In this document: in pieces, positions 9,050 to 20,503 of the stretch
Layout: every line of letters starts with the position of its first letter
How positions within the stretch are numbered: the first letter of the stretch is position 1
DNA from: Parasitella parasitica
Taxonomy: Eukaryota > Mucoromycota > Mucoromycetes > Mucorales > Mucoraceae
DNA: 37,897 nt
Direction of reading: 5' to 3'
NCBI GenBank assembly: GCA_025201805.1
Contig: MU619248.1
Coordinates: forward strand, 43,510-81,406
Made by a program: the position numbers and the translations under genes
The notes under the pieces: model-generated
Seen by the model: only the letters and a program-made list of their open reading frames with translations
Told to the model about the DNA's origin: nothing
The model's database searches: none

Positions 9050-10503
9050 CTAAATCAATCGACCGCTACCAAACTGTCTTCTTGCTGGAACATCCACCTG
9101 TAATTCTACTAGGCGATCTTCCATCCCAACATACAACAGTTTAGAGTCTGGTGAAAAAGTCAATCCGGTAATAGAGCGGTCTTCGTTTTCAGGTGATAAT
9201 CGCACAATTTGCCTTGTCTCAAATGTTCGTGTGTCAACTATATATAAATTGTTTACATGCTCGGCATAGGCTAACAAATCCAAAGGACCAGTGCTGAACT
9301 GAACGCTCCTGGGCGCCTTTTTGGTTTTGCGAGTCTGTTTCGCGTGTTGGTTCGTGACGCATAAACAATGAATGAAACTGTATATGAGTGCTTACCTCGG
9401 ATGAACCTAATCGGCATAATCTTGTAGCAGAATAAATATTGTATATGCTTACAAACCCATCTTGGCTAGTAATTGCAAACACATCAGATGATTGATTCCA
9501 TGCACATGATAAGGTAGGAGCTTCAGAAACTACAATAATAGCAAGAAAGTTGTGAGCTCCCATGCTGCCGAAAGCAAGTGGTGGTTCTTACCTCTGTATT
9601 CGCATTTATCTGTATAGAACCCATCTTCATTGATTCGATATAAGAATGCAAAGCCTTGATCACTGGTCAACAGAACTTTTTTACCATCAGGACTAACCGA
9701 ACCTGTATTATCGAGTTGAAACACCCATCAGCATCCGATTTAGATCAAACTTACTGTAATTTATGGCTGAAGGCATTTTAAGAGTTTGCATCTTTTCCAT
9801 GTCTGGAATAGTGAAAACGGAGACGGTTTGGTCCTTATTACATACTGCCATGCGTATGTCGTTTTGATGTTGATACAAACATATCGAATTATTCATACCT
9901 CTTCCAGCAGTTTTAATTTCGAAACACCCTGTTGACAAATCCTTTATCATCAACGTGCCCGTCTGTCCTCCCAATGCCAAAAAGCCACATCTAATTGTAG
10001 CTGTATCAGGTCAACAAATTCACACACACCCACACCCACACACACAAATACTTACTTTGTATGAATAGATGTTGGGGTAAATGGTAAATTATCTTGAAGG
10101 CATGTGTCTATTCCTGACTTTGCGTCGTACTAATACGCTTGTGGTTTAGGAGTCGATTTTAAAGAGTGATTTCCAACAACTAACCTTGTATAATGCATTC
10201 CTCCTCGTCCGGATGATGGTATTGTTGCCAGGGCTCACTATCAAGTTTCTCAATTGCCTGTCGACGCTGCTTAATAGCCACTTCGCTTGGAGATGAAGAC
10301 AACTTACCAATGCTGTATAAATGTTGCTACTTTATGCACGTTCTTGACTGACACAAAAAACCCGTCATTTTGACTAGAGATATGTGATCAGAAACTAGCA
10401 TAAAATGGGGCGTCTGCGATACAACTTACATTGTATATCCAGTCTGGGCTACCTGATTGGGGCCTGGCTTTTTTTCTGATGCGTCCCTTTGAGTAATAAA
10501 CAT
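9050..10503 (-). CDS. WD40-repeat protein, DUF2415 type
   Basis: Seven exons: 10430-10503, 10185-10326, 10056-10129, 9755-9990, 9592-9702, 9396-9529 and 9050-9334, giving 351 residues. Exon 2 has two open frames; I chose the one giving VDRQLRNLIVSPGN and RNALYKYDAKSGID, because it splices in phase and matches the fungal 'QLR.LI' start of these propellers. Its acceptor (10326) could shift by 3 nt. Blades are visible at FLALGGQTGTLMIKDL, AVCNKDQTVSVFTI, SSVSPDGKKVLLTSDQGF, FAITSQDGFVSIYNI and LDLLAYAEHVNNLYIVDT. The end, ITGLTFSPDSKLLYVGMED followed by RRQFG, is the short DUF2415 motif. It probably forms a beta-propeller scaffold; the cellular role is unknown. Intron 3 carries a CA-rich run. 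Confidence 0.8.
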
Positions 10504-10674
10504 GTTGTAACTAAAAAGTAAAGAAGAAGGACAAAAACAATGCTCTGATCCGTTCTTTTTTTATGTTAAAAAACGAGCTTATTTTTATTTGTTTGGTAAT
10601 TCTACCGTATGGTAAGATTCTGCATGAAAGAACCAATCATAAAGTCAAGCGTTCTGTATAAAGCAACTTTTGCA

Positions 10675-13600
10675 CTACCACATATCAGCAGCACTCATTC
10701 GTCCTCTCTTTTGTGGTCTAAGGGTTTCTTTTTCGACCCAGTATGCTTCTAAATCTTGGTGCTCCTCATGCTTGTGCCGGCTTGATTTATGATGTCTATG
10801 TCGGCTGTTGCTGCTGCCACTGTCCTTGTCAGACTTCCTCTTTTTGCTATCTCGATGCTTTTTGCCTTGTCTTGATTCTCTTTCATCGTCTCTATCTCGT
10901 TTTCTTTTGCTTTTTTTATGGTTCTTATGTTGACTACGACTACGACTACGACTACGACTACGACTACGACTACGACTACGCCTTGGGCTACGACTACGAC
11001 TAGAGCTGGCGCTACGGTCACGTTTTTTGTGTCTGCTCTGGTCCTCTCCACCGTCAGGAACGTTGATCTGCCGTCTTTCTTTCCGACTTGATCTAGGCTT
11101 GAATGGTTGTACCACAACTTGTTCAGAAATAATTTGAGATGGTACGAAAGATGGCGATTGATTGCTCCTTTCTGATGCTCTTTTAAACATTGGTCTGAAT
11201 GGTTCTTGTTTTGGTGACGAAGAATTGATGGTAATGGGTATATCAGCGGTAGCTGGCTGAGGAGGTGGTGGAGGCCCTATAAAGCCGTCTTTTTCTAAGG
11301 ATGATGTCGTTTCTGCTTCTTTCGTGGTCTCATGTTTTTCTTCCGGCTCCTCCTTGTCTTCATATTCAGAATCGTCTTCAGAATCGTTGAAAATAGCTTT
11401 AAATATGTCCATGGAAGGCCTCTCGTAATCCAAAAGTGGTCCGATATCGTCATCGCTCTCATCTTTCTTAACAGTATCTATGCCTGTTGTAGGTGCTGCT
11501 AGATCTTCGTCTCTTTGAGATGGCTTTGGTACCACCGCTTTCATCAAAGGATCATCATTATCCGCAGTTGATGCGGATGTGAAATTTTGCAGTGGAAGTC
11601 GATCATTCAATATCGTTTCCATTGCCTCTTTACTAAGAGCATCTCTGTTTCCACTTTGAGTGCGACCTGCTGCTTTATCAGCTGTATGATCATGACCTGG
11701 ATGTGGGTCTTTTACGTTGAATCGTTTACAAACTAGTCTATTGGGGTAGAATGGCTTAACAGTCCGAGTAAGACTACCAAACATTTTCATTGCTGCTGCT
11801 TCTGCTTCTTGAGTTAATTGCTTCTTTTCAGGCTTAGGTATGTCCTTGGCTCTCAGTTCCTTTTCCTTTCTATATTGTTCTTCGGTCTTAAGACCACCTT
11901 CAAAATTAACAACTTCGATGTTCTTGGAAGTTTCTGAGGCAGATGTGAACCTCCCGCTCATCATTGCGCTGATGGGTCTAAAGATACGTGCTGCCTTTGC
12001 GAATTCGTCCATTTCTTTCATGCCTATCTCGTAAGTCAATCCCTCAGGGATAGGAAGCACAGCCTTTGGTGCACCGTCTTCAGAAAGCATGCCAGCTTGG
12101 TTTTCTAGATAGCTGCGATATCTTGACTGTTTTTTGAGATTATCACCAAATGGCATAAAGCCTTGTAATGCTAATTTAGCAACATCTTTAGGGATTGTGG
12201 GGAAATCTGATAATTGAGACTTGTCTTTGCCAAGATCGATGAAGTAGCCAACTGCTTGGTCCAGTCTGTCTTTAGAGTGTTTGGGCATGTAATCGAAGAC
12301 CGATCGTTGTTCAATGGGCTTTTCTCCCAACGCGCTTCCTCTTTCTTCGAATGAGAATAGGCTTTCTTTGGATATTTTGAATGTATTTGCTTGAGTATCT
12401 TGATCTTCTTTAATTACATGTTCACCTTTAAAATTAGCAGGCACTTTAGGAGGTTCGTGCCATTTACCAATCTGTTGCTTTTGATTAGACACATGAAACC
12501 CTTTGAGAGGAGCTCTGCCATCTGAACATTTCAACAAATTCTTTAAATGATCTGCTTCTTCCACTTGCTGTCTTTGTCGCTCCATTGTTTGAATTTTCAA
12601 TTGATCTCTTGTTAGTCCACCCTCATCATCGTATAGTGAAGTATGATAGTTTGCTGTATCTGTTCTGTAAATGTCTTCCTCGTCCTCATCGTTTTCAAGC
12701 GCACCTAATCCGAATGCCTCTACTTTGCGCCCTCTGCTCTCAAAAACTCCAAATGATGAACGATTCTTTTTATCAGCTTGTTCGCCACTCATTTCTTTCT
12801 GTCTTGCTAATTCACGCAGTCGTTTCATTTCTGCTACTTCTGGTACGGAGCTTGATAAATCAAAGCCTAGCCCGTAGGTATCTCTTTTAGGTTGGAAATT
12901 TTCAATAGGCGTATCTCTTGGGGCAAATGTGATATTATTCAATGCGCTATCATTATCGTGGCTGTCCTCTTCTCCCTCATCATATTGGATACGTCGATTA
13001 ATGCGAGGACCAATGCCTTGTCCAGGTCGCCAACCCATCTTTCTCAATAATCGGATGCCCACAGAATCTTTAGGAGGTCCAAACGCATTCATCAAACTGG
13101 ATGCAAGAAAATCTAAATCACTTCCTCGAGCTTCCTCCTCCTGTTTACGACGAGCTGCCGACTCACGCTCTGTGCCGCCTAAAATGTCAAATTCCTCGGT
13201 AGCGACTAGTTTGCGTGCACCTGCCATTGCCTGTTTTTACAAAAATATAAATCTATATTGTTCAAATGATAGTCATTAGTCTTTTCTTTTCTTTACTTCT
13301 AAATCTTCTTCATCCATGAAATCTTCTGGCCTAGCTTCTTTTCTTTCATTGCGAGCATTTCTGGAGGATACATAATTCGTTGGTGCCCAGCCTTAACAGA
13401 AATGTGTTAATTCGTTACTTTATGGCTTATAGTGTCAATTACCTTCTTTTGAACCAACTGTGTTGAAATAGCCTGCTGAAAATCCACCTGTAAAAGCGCC
13501 ATGAAAGCGTCTTCGACCCTGCTCATCTCTAGCTTCTTGTTTCCACGTCGGTATGAATTGGCCAGCGTCAGTACGACCTGCACGCCTATCTTTTTCGGTT

Positions 13601-13677
13601 GTTTCCGGAAATGCAGTGCCAAAAACAACAAAGCTCTCGGTTGTTGAGCTTCCCCCTTTACCTGAGTTGCTACTCAT
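10675..13677 (-). CDS. GPATCH1: G-patch domain splicing factor, GPATCH1/TOUGH-like
   Basis: Three exons: 13443-13677, 13297-13391 and 10675-13230, giving 961 residues. The N-terminus carries the conserved family box ([23 protein letters not shown]) and [12 protein letters not shown]. The G-patch (about residues 164-210) reads [35 protein letters not shown] and long charged helical stretches follow, then a C-terminal RS domain with a perfect Arg-Ser run (about 850-870) and Lys/His-rich SR sequence. G-patch proteins activate DEAH helicases. GPATCH1 orthologues associate with the catalytic spliceosome and, in plants, with miRNA processing. The RS run is encoded by a hexanucleotide repeat at 10929-10980. 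I set the start at the ATG at 13677, just before the conserved block; a longer in-frame start at 13731 is less likely. Confidence 0.9.
10929..10980 (-). repeat. Hexanucleotide repeat encoding the Arg-Ser run
   Basis: Near-perfect tandem copies of a 6-nt unit (CGTAGT on the coding strand) encode alternating Arg and Ser in the GPATCH1-like protein, with a few more copies at 10989-11001. Such arrays tend to vary in length between strains. Confidence 0.85.
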
Positions 13678-15928
13678 GCTATTTCGACAGACGATGATGA
13701 GAGAGAAATGAAGCGAAAAATTGGAAAGCAAATGACTTTTAAAAGGTGAATGTAAACCAATAGCATTTCAAGCACCGGATACTCTCTTTCATTCAATACA
13801 TTTCCAGCTAAAGTTAGTGTTAATTCACCTGTAGACTTGATAATATAAACTTATTGTGAAATCATTTTTTAAAGCTTCTGAAAGTTCATTTTATCGACAT
13901 TTTTGTAGAGTTACAACAAGTAACATAAGTATAGAGTATTATTTAGAGACAGTTGTTAAAAATCCACAATACAATTATCTCATACAATGGAATTTAATTA
14001 AGGTGCCTACATCATACAATATCAATGAATAGACTCTCACTCTTTTCACAATGTGTAGCGATGATAATAATTATCTTGAAAATTCATAGATTGATCTATA
14101 TATAATTGGGATATATTTTAGGCATTTTTTTTTTGTGAGCTTTGCTGCAATAACATCTATATGCACATATGGAATTTTTCATTTCTGTATGCAATAAAAG
14201 ATATTGTAAAAAGTAAAAACCAAAGATGAAATGCGATTGTGATCTTTCCTTTATTTGAGTGTCTAAAAAGCTGCTATTTACATCCCTGTTTATACTAGTT
14301 TATTAGCATTCTACTAGTTGACAATTGTATCGTTATTCCTTATTGTACCATAATATCTATTCAGAATATTATACTACTTGTATCAAGCAGGAGTAGTAGT
14401 CATTAGCCATTCATCAGGATAACTCGATTATCCTATTTGTAGCTATCCTAACCTTTCCCAAATTTAAATATTGGGTTTTTTTTATAAACATGTGGTTGAT
14501 CTGATGATGTATCAAGAACGGTATAGTGCTTTATTAACCATTAATCAAAATTATATCAAAATAGATATAAGTAAAAACACTCTATGATAGGCAGTTAATT
14601 ATTTTACAAAAATCTAAGTTGATCATTTTATAAGCTTTTGTTTACTCCTATTCACAGATGTATATGGTGGCTTTGTTGGCTACTGTTTATAAAACAGGAT
14701 TACATTATCAGAAAAACCTCCAAATTGACGACATGTGAAATTGGTGTGATAGAGTACAATTATTTAGTAGTGAAAGGGTACAATGATGCACTATGTTAAT
14801 GTTAAGTTGGCATTTCTAATTACTAACATTGCTGTCTGGGTCCTTACTATATAATATATGTGAATATTATTGGACAAGTAGTAATTGACAGCAATGTATG
14901 GAGGTAAGTTTATGGTGATAAACTCCTTTATGATGATAGATGTCGATCAAAAGTGGCAGATCAATTGTCATAGTAAAACTAGTTAGACTTTTAATCACAG
15001 AACTAATAAAGATCAGAATAAGAAGAATTAGAATTAGGCAGATATTTTCGCTACTGTTTATCACATATCAAGTTCAATGTTTAACCACGATTACAAATAG
15101 CGTTATGATAGGTATAATCTAGTATAAATATATGGCGTTTTCTTATCAATAAAGTCATTAATTTTTGTGTCTGATTTTTATTTGTATACTTTTCTTTAGC
15201 AGATTATATTCATACTATATCCTCTGCGCAGAACAGTCAACATCTCCATTAAAAAATTAAAAATAAAGGCCAAAGATCGAAATGTAGCAATGAACTTCAA
15301 TAAGACGGTTCCACTTAGACTCTATTGTAACTTTATAATGTGTCAATTTCCAACTGCCGGAAACAAAAAGAGATTTTAACGAGATGCTAAAACTTTAAAT
15401 TACAATAGGACTAGTAGAAACAAAGGATCAATGAAAACTTTAGCGTTTATCCATCGGTACCAGATTATCCAACGAGCATTGCGAAGTATATGTCACATGA
15501 TTTTACTCTATATTATATTAACTAATTAATTAGAATAAAATCCTACACATAACAATCATGATACTCTGCGGTGCGGGTTTGTGAAATTTGTAGCGATGTG
15601 TTGGAAAGATCTTGCAGTAAACAGGTCAATGCCGAGACTAATTAGACTGTTTTGCTGTTTTTTAGGTGTATATTATGTCGAATAACTAGGATGGTATAGT
15701 ATATCAGCGATAGAATAGCAAATAATTATATATAACAGAATTTTAAACGTAAGAAAGTTCGATTTATTTCAAGTATGAAGTATAATTCCATATATATCTA
15801 AGATGAGACGTTCTCAGTATTCAACTTCAGATTCAGGAACATGATTTCCATAGGCTTAAACTTAGATCACGTGCAAATAATTAATTAGTATTACAAAATA
15901 AATTTACACTCTTAACAATCATAAAGAG
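13678..15928. other. Long gene-poor AT-rich stretch
   Basis: About 2.25 kb between the GPATCH1 start and the tRNA gene has no convincing coding frame. It contains AT-rich inverted repeats, notably an 11-bp perfect pair at 14826-14836 and 14887-14897, and poly-A/T runs. Promoter sequence of the GPATCH1-like gene must lie at its left end. Confidence 0.5.
14826..14897. repeat. Inverted repeat, 11-bp arms
   Basis: ACATTGCTGTC (14826-14836) is repeated in perfect inverse as GACAGCAATGT (14887-14897), 50 bp apart. A second inverted pair (AATTACTA and TAGTAATT) sits beside the arms. It could be a hairpin or a very short element remnant; no target-site duplication is evident. Confidence 0.4.
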
Positions 15929-15999
15929 GCGCGGTTGGTTAAGTGGTATAATCTTCGCCTGCCACGCGAAGGGCCGGGGTTCGATTCCCCGATCGCGCA
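15929..15999 (+). tRNA. tRNA-Gly (GCC anticodon)
   Basis: This is a 71-nt cloverleaf with no intron. The 7-bp acceptor stem GCGCGGT pairs with ATCGCGC (one G-U), with discriminator A. Box A in the D arm reads GGTTAAGTGG. The anticodon stem TTCGC/GCGAA closes the loop CTGCCAC with anticodon GCC at 15961-15963. The T arm CCGGGGTTCGATTCCCCG contains box B. A T run right after the gene (16000 on) serves as the Pol III terminator. CCA is not encoded, as usual in eukaryotes. Confidence 0.95.
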
Positions 16000-16077
16000 T
16001 TTTTTCAATTTTCGTTTTTGTGGTGTGTGTATATGTTTTCCTGTGAGCGACGTTTTCCTACAAAATTTGACCAGCAA

Positions 16078-16386
16078 GCTATTGTCAGGTTCACGCTGAC
16101 CTTGTGTGTAACATTTTAATCAATATAAATATCTCCTTGATGTTCAAATCCCTAAATGTCTCTTCAGATCTATAGGACATTCACTAAATAGTATAAACAG
16201 TAGTAGTAAAACGATCAATTGGCACAGATGCTACCAAATGTCATGAGCAGAGATGGTATTATTATAAGATATAAGTATAAGATATTTTAAGAGATAAAAA
16301 GATGCCGTTTATTCTTTTGTACTTTGGAGATATTTATTTTGACTAAAATATTACACACCAGGTCAGAGTGAATCTGACACTATAGC
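16078..16386. mobile_element. MITE-like element with ~60-bp terminal inverted repeats
   Basis: Left arm 16078-16136 and right arm 16326-16386 are imperfect inverse copies over about 60 bp. Both, read inward, go GTCAG-(G/A)-TTCAC-(G/T)-CTGACC, then GTGTGTAA, ATTTTA and ATAAATATCTCC. Each arm holds its own small palindrome (GTCAG/CTGAC at 16084-16100 and 16362-16378). TA dinucleotides flank the arms (16080-16081 and 16383-16384), as expected for a Tc1/mariner-type target-site duplication. The ~190 bp interior has no coding frame, so this is a non-autonomous element. It lies 80 bp past the tRNA gene. Exact ends are uncertain by a few bases. Confidence 0.7.
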
Positions 16387-17265
16387 AATATTATTATTAG
16401 CGCTTTTTTTATTTTAAAACTATAACTTTTTGCTAACTACTTTGGAGGATAGAGACTAGATCCTTGCATGAAACCTATGGAGGGACATTGCAATGCAGGT
16501 AAGGTATGGATTTGATTCGGGTAAGTAATAATTGGTTAAAAGCTTATACGATAATACTTTACCAACAGCAGCGAAATCCAGTTTCTCTTGTTGAGGGCGT
16601 CATCCTCTGGAGGCTTTTTTTCAAGGAAGCATGCAAGAAATTAAGCAGGCTTAATAATAACTAAATTTCGTTGTTGATCTTCCTGAATCTATATATATAT
16701 ACTTCAAAGTAATGTTATATATATATACCCAAGACGTTTACCAGCATATGTAAGTTGCGTATATCCCTGATCATGGCAATATCAGGCAAGATTGAAATTA
16801 CCCTATTTTTTTATTTAAAAACTAGTTGTATGCTTATAAACATTTTTCTTATATGAAAATACTAGAATTATAAGGATGGATATTATGTAAACAAGCATGT
16901 GTTATTGAGTGATCTATCAATTATAAACTGGCAAGAGAAAAAAAAGCCTCAGATCGTTGTTGAATATAGGACACTATCGATGTAAAGCTGAGTATGACAA
17001 TATGATATTGGGATAATAGATAAAATTTAATCTATTATATCTTTCATCATCGCTAAATCCTTTTTCCTTGAATCATTTCGCTTTATTAAATGCAGTTAAC
17101 GATTTTGTTCCTCTTTAGTTTTTTGGATTTCAAAAATCAAAAAATCATCTAGAAAAACAATTATTGATGATAAAATGGTAAATTGTTATTAATAAAGTTT
17201 TTAAATATCTTGACAATATAGACATACTAATCTGTTTTAATACACACTGCATATGATGAGTTAAA
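16387..17265. other. Intergenic, AT-rich, with palindrome
   Basis: Besides the micro-ORF candidate, this stretch holds (AT)n runs around 16691-16730 and a 26-bp palindromic site at 17013-17038 (ATAATAGAT / ATCTATTAT). Nothing else can be supported. Confidence 0.45.
16506..16664 (+). other. Candidate spliced micro-ORF or gene scrap
   Basis: ATG at 16506 opens five codons, then a strong GTAAGT donor at 16521 and an ACCAACAG acceptor at 16568. The second exon (16569-16664) stays in frame and contains NPVSLVEGVILWRLFFKEAC before a TAA, 36 residues in all. The helix-like composition and good splice sites hint at a real or formerly real exon. There is no homologue I recognise; the antisense strand is also open here. 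Confidence 0.2.
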
Positions 17266-20200
17266 TTATACAACTACAAAACGGTGTTTTCGGCGCTCGT
17301 ACTTCTCGGTAGAAAGATCACTCTTTTTTAAAGTAAGTCTGTCATGCATTTGAAAAGCCTCCTTAGTCTTTTCATCATACGATGAATCAATCCAAGACAA
17401 TTCGAACTTGACTGTTGATGTATTGCTTTCTGGGATAATATTTAAGGTTATAGGAAAGCTAAAGTTTACAGTGGAATTAATTGAGGCCGATCCGACATAG
17501 TTTCCGCAAACCAGCTTCGATAAATCCAAAAAAGAGTCCACTGCATGAATCCCTTTAAAAATAAAACATACGCATAATTATGGTGTTCAAGATTGATAAG
17601 TCAAATGTGCAGAATATTCAATAAATACTGTCCTTACTCATATCCTTGATAGCACACCCACGAACAAAAAATTTCTTGCTTAGGCCGCTCTGATTCACGA
17701 TATCACATTGATTTGAAGCCAAGAAATAGTAGGTTTCAAATTCTTTGGTAACTCGACTAGGCATCTCACATGACCCTTCTTTGTATTCATAAATTCTGTT
17801 GCAGTCTTGTTTGTCGTGCAGTGTTAATTTAATAATAATGCCTGTGCTCTGTATCTGCACATATCTGCCTTTTTCGAGGATCTGTTCAAAATCACCCTCC
17901 CAAGTTCCTATAAACCTGCAGGCTTTCAATTCTTGGAGATTAAAAAATACCACTAGCCTTTTTATATGCCTTTGCAAAGAAGCATACACTGCTTCACGTA
18001 GAATTGCTTTACAGTGATAAAAATACAACAATTCATTCTTGTCGCACAACCCTGTTATAATCAAAGAAGATATATTGTATTGTCCAAAAAATCCATTATC
18101 TGCAAGACTTGTGGCTATCATCGTAGCAACATGTTTGATAACAGGCTTTAATCCAATTTCCAAGACTGTATGAGGCGATACTTGTAATATACATCCACAA
18201 CTGTTGCTTTTGATTTGAGTTAGTCGATACATGTATAGTCTGTCTTGTAAGGGTGGACTTTCTTCAAACATCTTTAGGTATAAACAAATTAGTCAGAGTG
18301 GTTTTGATAAACATTGCGAATCATAGTACCCATGTCTCTATTAATTGTTTCAAGCTGTTGAAGAAATAATAGTAAGAGGCTTTGGATAGTCCATTTTCAG
18401 TTTGATGCTGGGAACATTGTTGTAAAAGTGATTCTTTATCTTCTTGAAATTCTGACATTTGAGAACGACTTAATATGTGATTGCAAACAGAATTAACTGT
18501 GCTTTCCATTCGAATCTCTTTTTCTTTGGTAGTAAACGTAGATTTTATGCTGACACCATCGGATAACGATACTTCAACAACCTTATTCAATATGAATTTT
18601 ATATAATCGTCTTTAACTTGGGCATGGATATGAAACGAATTAGGCAAAAACAGATCAATTTCATCCTTGACTGGTGCCTTCTTAATGCGTCTCTGATTGA
18701 TGCTATCATGAGAAGAATCATCAATGTCTAATTCTTCTCGTAGTTGTAAGATTGCTGGAGGTAGCAAGGAATTTACAATTCGAATCATTGTAAAAGGCTT
18801 CTGCATCGCACCTTCAGAAATTTGATTCCCAAACATAATATAAGGCCTATAGTAGTTTCGTATTTCTGCTACCTTTTCGCTTACAAAAGTTGTATGAAGC
18901 AAGTGCTTATAAAGTAAATGTTCTCCTTCATTTTTTGTGAAAGCAGCACTGTCAAATGTCACTACACTGTGAATCCCATCAGGCGAGTTTTTGACTGGAT
19001 TGAACGCAGATAGAACTTTCTTGACACTGTGGCACGTATTTGTCAAAAATAGACGTATTTTTGGATTTGAGCAGATTTCAGCTACCAATGAGCCACAATT
19101 TATGCCTTCCAAGCAAGATTTTAGTTTAGATTCGTCCAAATCATGACGACCATTTTGTATGATCTTGGTCAATGGAACATCACCCTTCTTCTCTCTGTAC
19201 TGGAAAACAAAGTTAACTAAAGATAAGCTATACAGAAGCTTTGTAAACTTACAACTAGCATGTAAATATCAAATAACCTTTTTGCAATTTCCTCTGCTAC
19301 TAAAGAAGTAAATCCTTCGCTATTAACTCCAATCATCTCTTTTGCTTTAAGCGAAAAAGTATCACGAACATGATGCAGTTTTTGGGTTATAGTCTTTGTG
19401 GATATAAGCAACTTTTTCTTTTGGTCAACAGGATCTGTCATGTCAAGCTTTCCTTTTGCATTTTTAAGGATGATCCCCTTTATCAAACCTTTGAGACTAG
19501 GAAGTCTAATCATTTCAGTGTGCAATACGGTGGGCGACAGTAAGAGCTCCTCTGTTGTAAGCTTGTTTGACACTGTGCTTAACTCTTTGGCGTTTTGCAT
19601 TTGAAAGCAGGAAATACCAAAAATTATGCCATCTGTCTCGATATCTGGCACCATACTACATAGCAAGTACTTTCTTTCTCTTATGAAATCCTGTCGATAG
19701 CTAGCCTCGCTTGTTTTTCCCAAGTAGCTGACATAACAATCTAAAAAAGGTAAGAGCACCAGTCGGCTTCTATGGTCACCCAGTGTAATCCACTTGGCCT
19801 CCAAAAACAGCTTGCGGATAAAGTCATGGTACCTTTCACCTTGCCATTCAATAGGAGTGATGAACAAAAACTGACACTTGTCGAAATCAATTATTTCATG
19901 ATGTCTCAGTGCGTCCATTATGTGCTTGAAAAAACTGACGATGGCAGAAAGGTTATAAGCGTCTTCCCTTGTTCTTTGGCTCTCTCTTTTTGAATATATT
20001 GCAAAGCATCTCAGGAAAATATCCTTGACATGTAAATTCAACTTTTTGTCTATAACACTGTCTGCGTTATACTATAGTTCACATGTCAGTTTGAACAGCC
20101 ACAGATGATTATCATAAACAGACATTATATATGTATTCAATACTTATAGCACGATTAAGGCTTCGATACAATTCGATCTTTCCTTTCTCGAGATCTGTTG

Positions 20201-20315
20201 CATTCGACGTGAATGCAAAAGATGTAAGATATAATAACAAGCGGATATTTTGATTGATTGACTTACAAATGCAAATTACTTCATCATACAGAGCGTACGC
20301 GTATAATTCCTTCAT
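17266..20315 (-). CDS. Large unrecognised protein, possibly divergent Hsp70/actin-fold
   Basis: Six exons: 20267-20315, 20144-20194, 19253-20061, 18330-19199, 17638-18271 and 17266-17552, giving 899 residues with consistent phases. The exon 2/3 junction has an alternative (GTCTGT donor with another acceptor). No signal peptide or membrane segment is seen. The part KCQFLFITPIEWQGERYHDF...LFLEAKWITLGDHRSRLVLL resembles the 'P..W......+R.....AGL.........L' block of the HSPA12-like Hsp70 relatives that are expanded in Mucoromycota. SSLIITGLCDKNELLYF could correspond to their second ATPase half. However, the usual N-terminal phosphate-binding motif (D.G.T) is absent from the model. It is therefore either truncated at the 5' end, a degenerate non-ATPase relative, or a different family. 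Function unknown. Confidence 0.6.
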
Positions 20316-20503
20316 GTTGGAGATACGAGAACAAAAAGAGGTTTTTTATTTGCGCCAAAGAAGCCTATTAGAGTTGTGCCGTTTCGTCGACTGTCTAAAA
20401 TCGGCAACTTCCGAAGTAAGTTTAATAACCCAATAAAAATAGTATTGTTTCTATGTAATGAACAAGGTAAAAGGCGGCGATGATGAAATAAGTCTATTTT
20501 TTT

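Noticed and set aside
10185-10312. Alternative exon 2 frame of the WD40 gene (SSSPSEVAIKQRRQ...)
   Set aside because: Open and plausible-looking, but it cannot be joined to exon 3 without a frame break, while the other frame gives the family's QLR-LI start and correct phases.
15525-15922. Weak direct repeat (ATTAATTAG ... ACAATCAT) at 15525-15559 and 15880-15922, hinting at an old tRNA-flank duplication
   Set aside because: Similarity is short, gapped and AT-rich; it cannot be told from chance.
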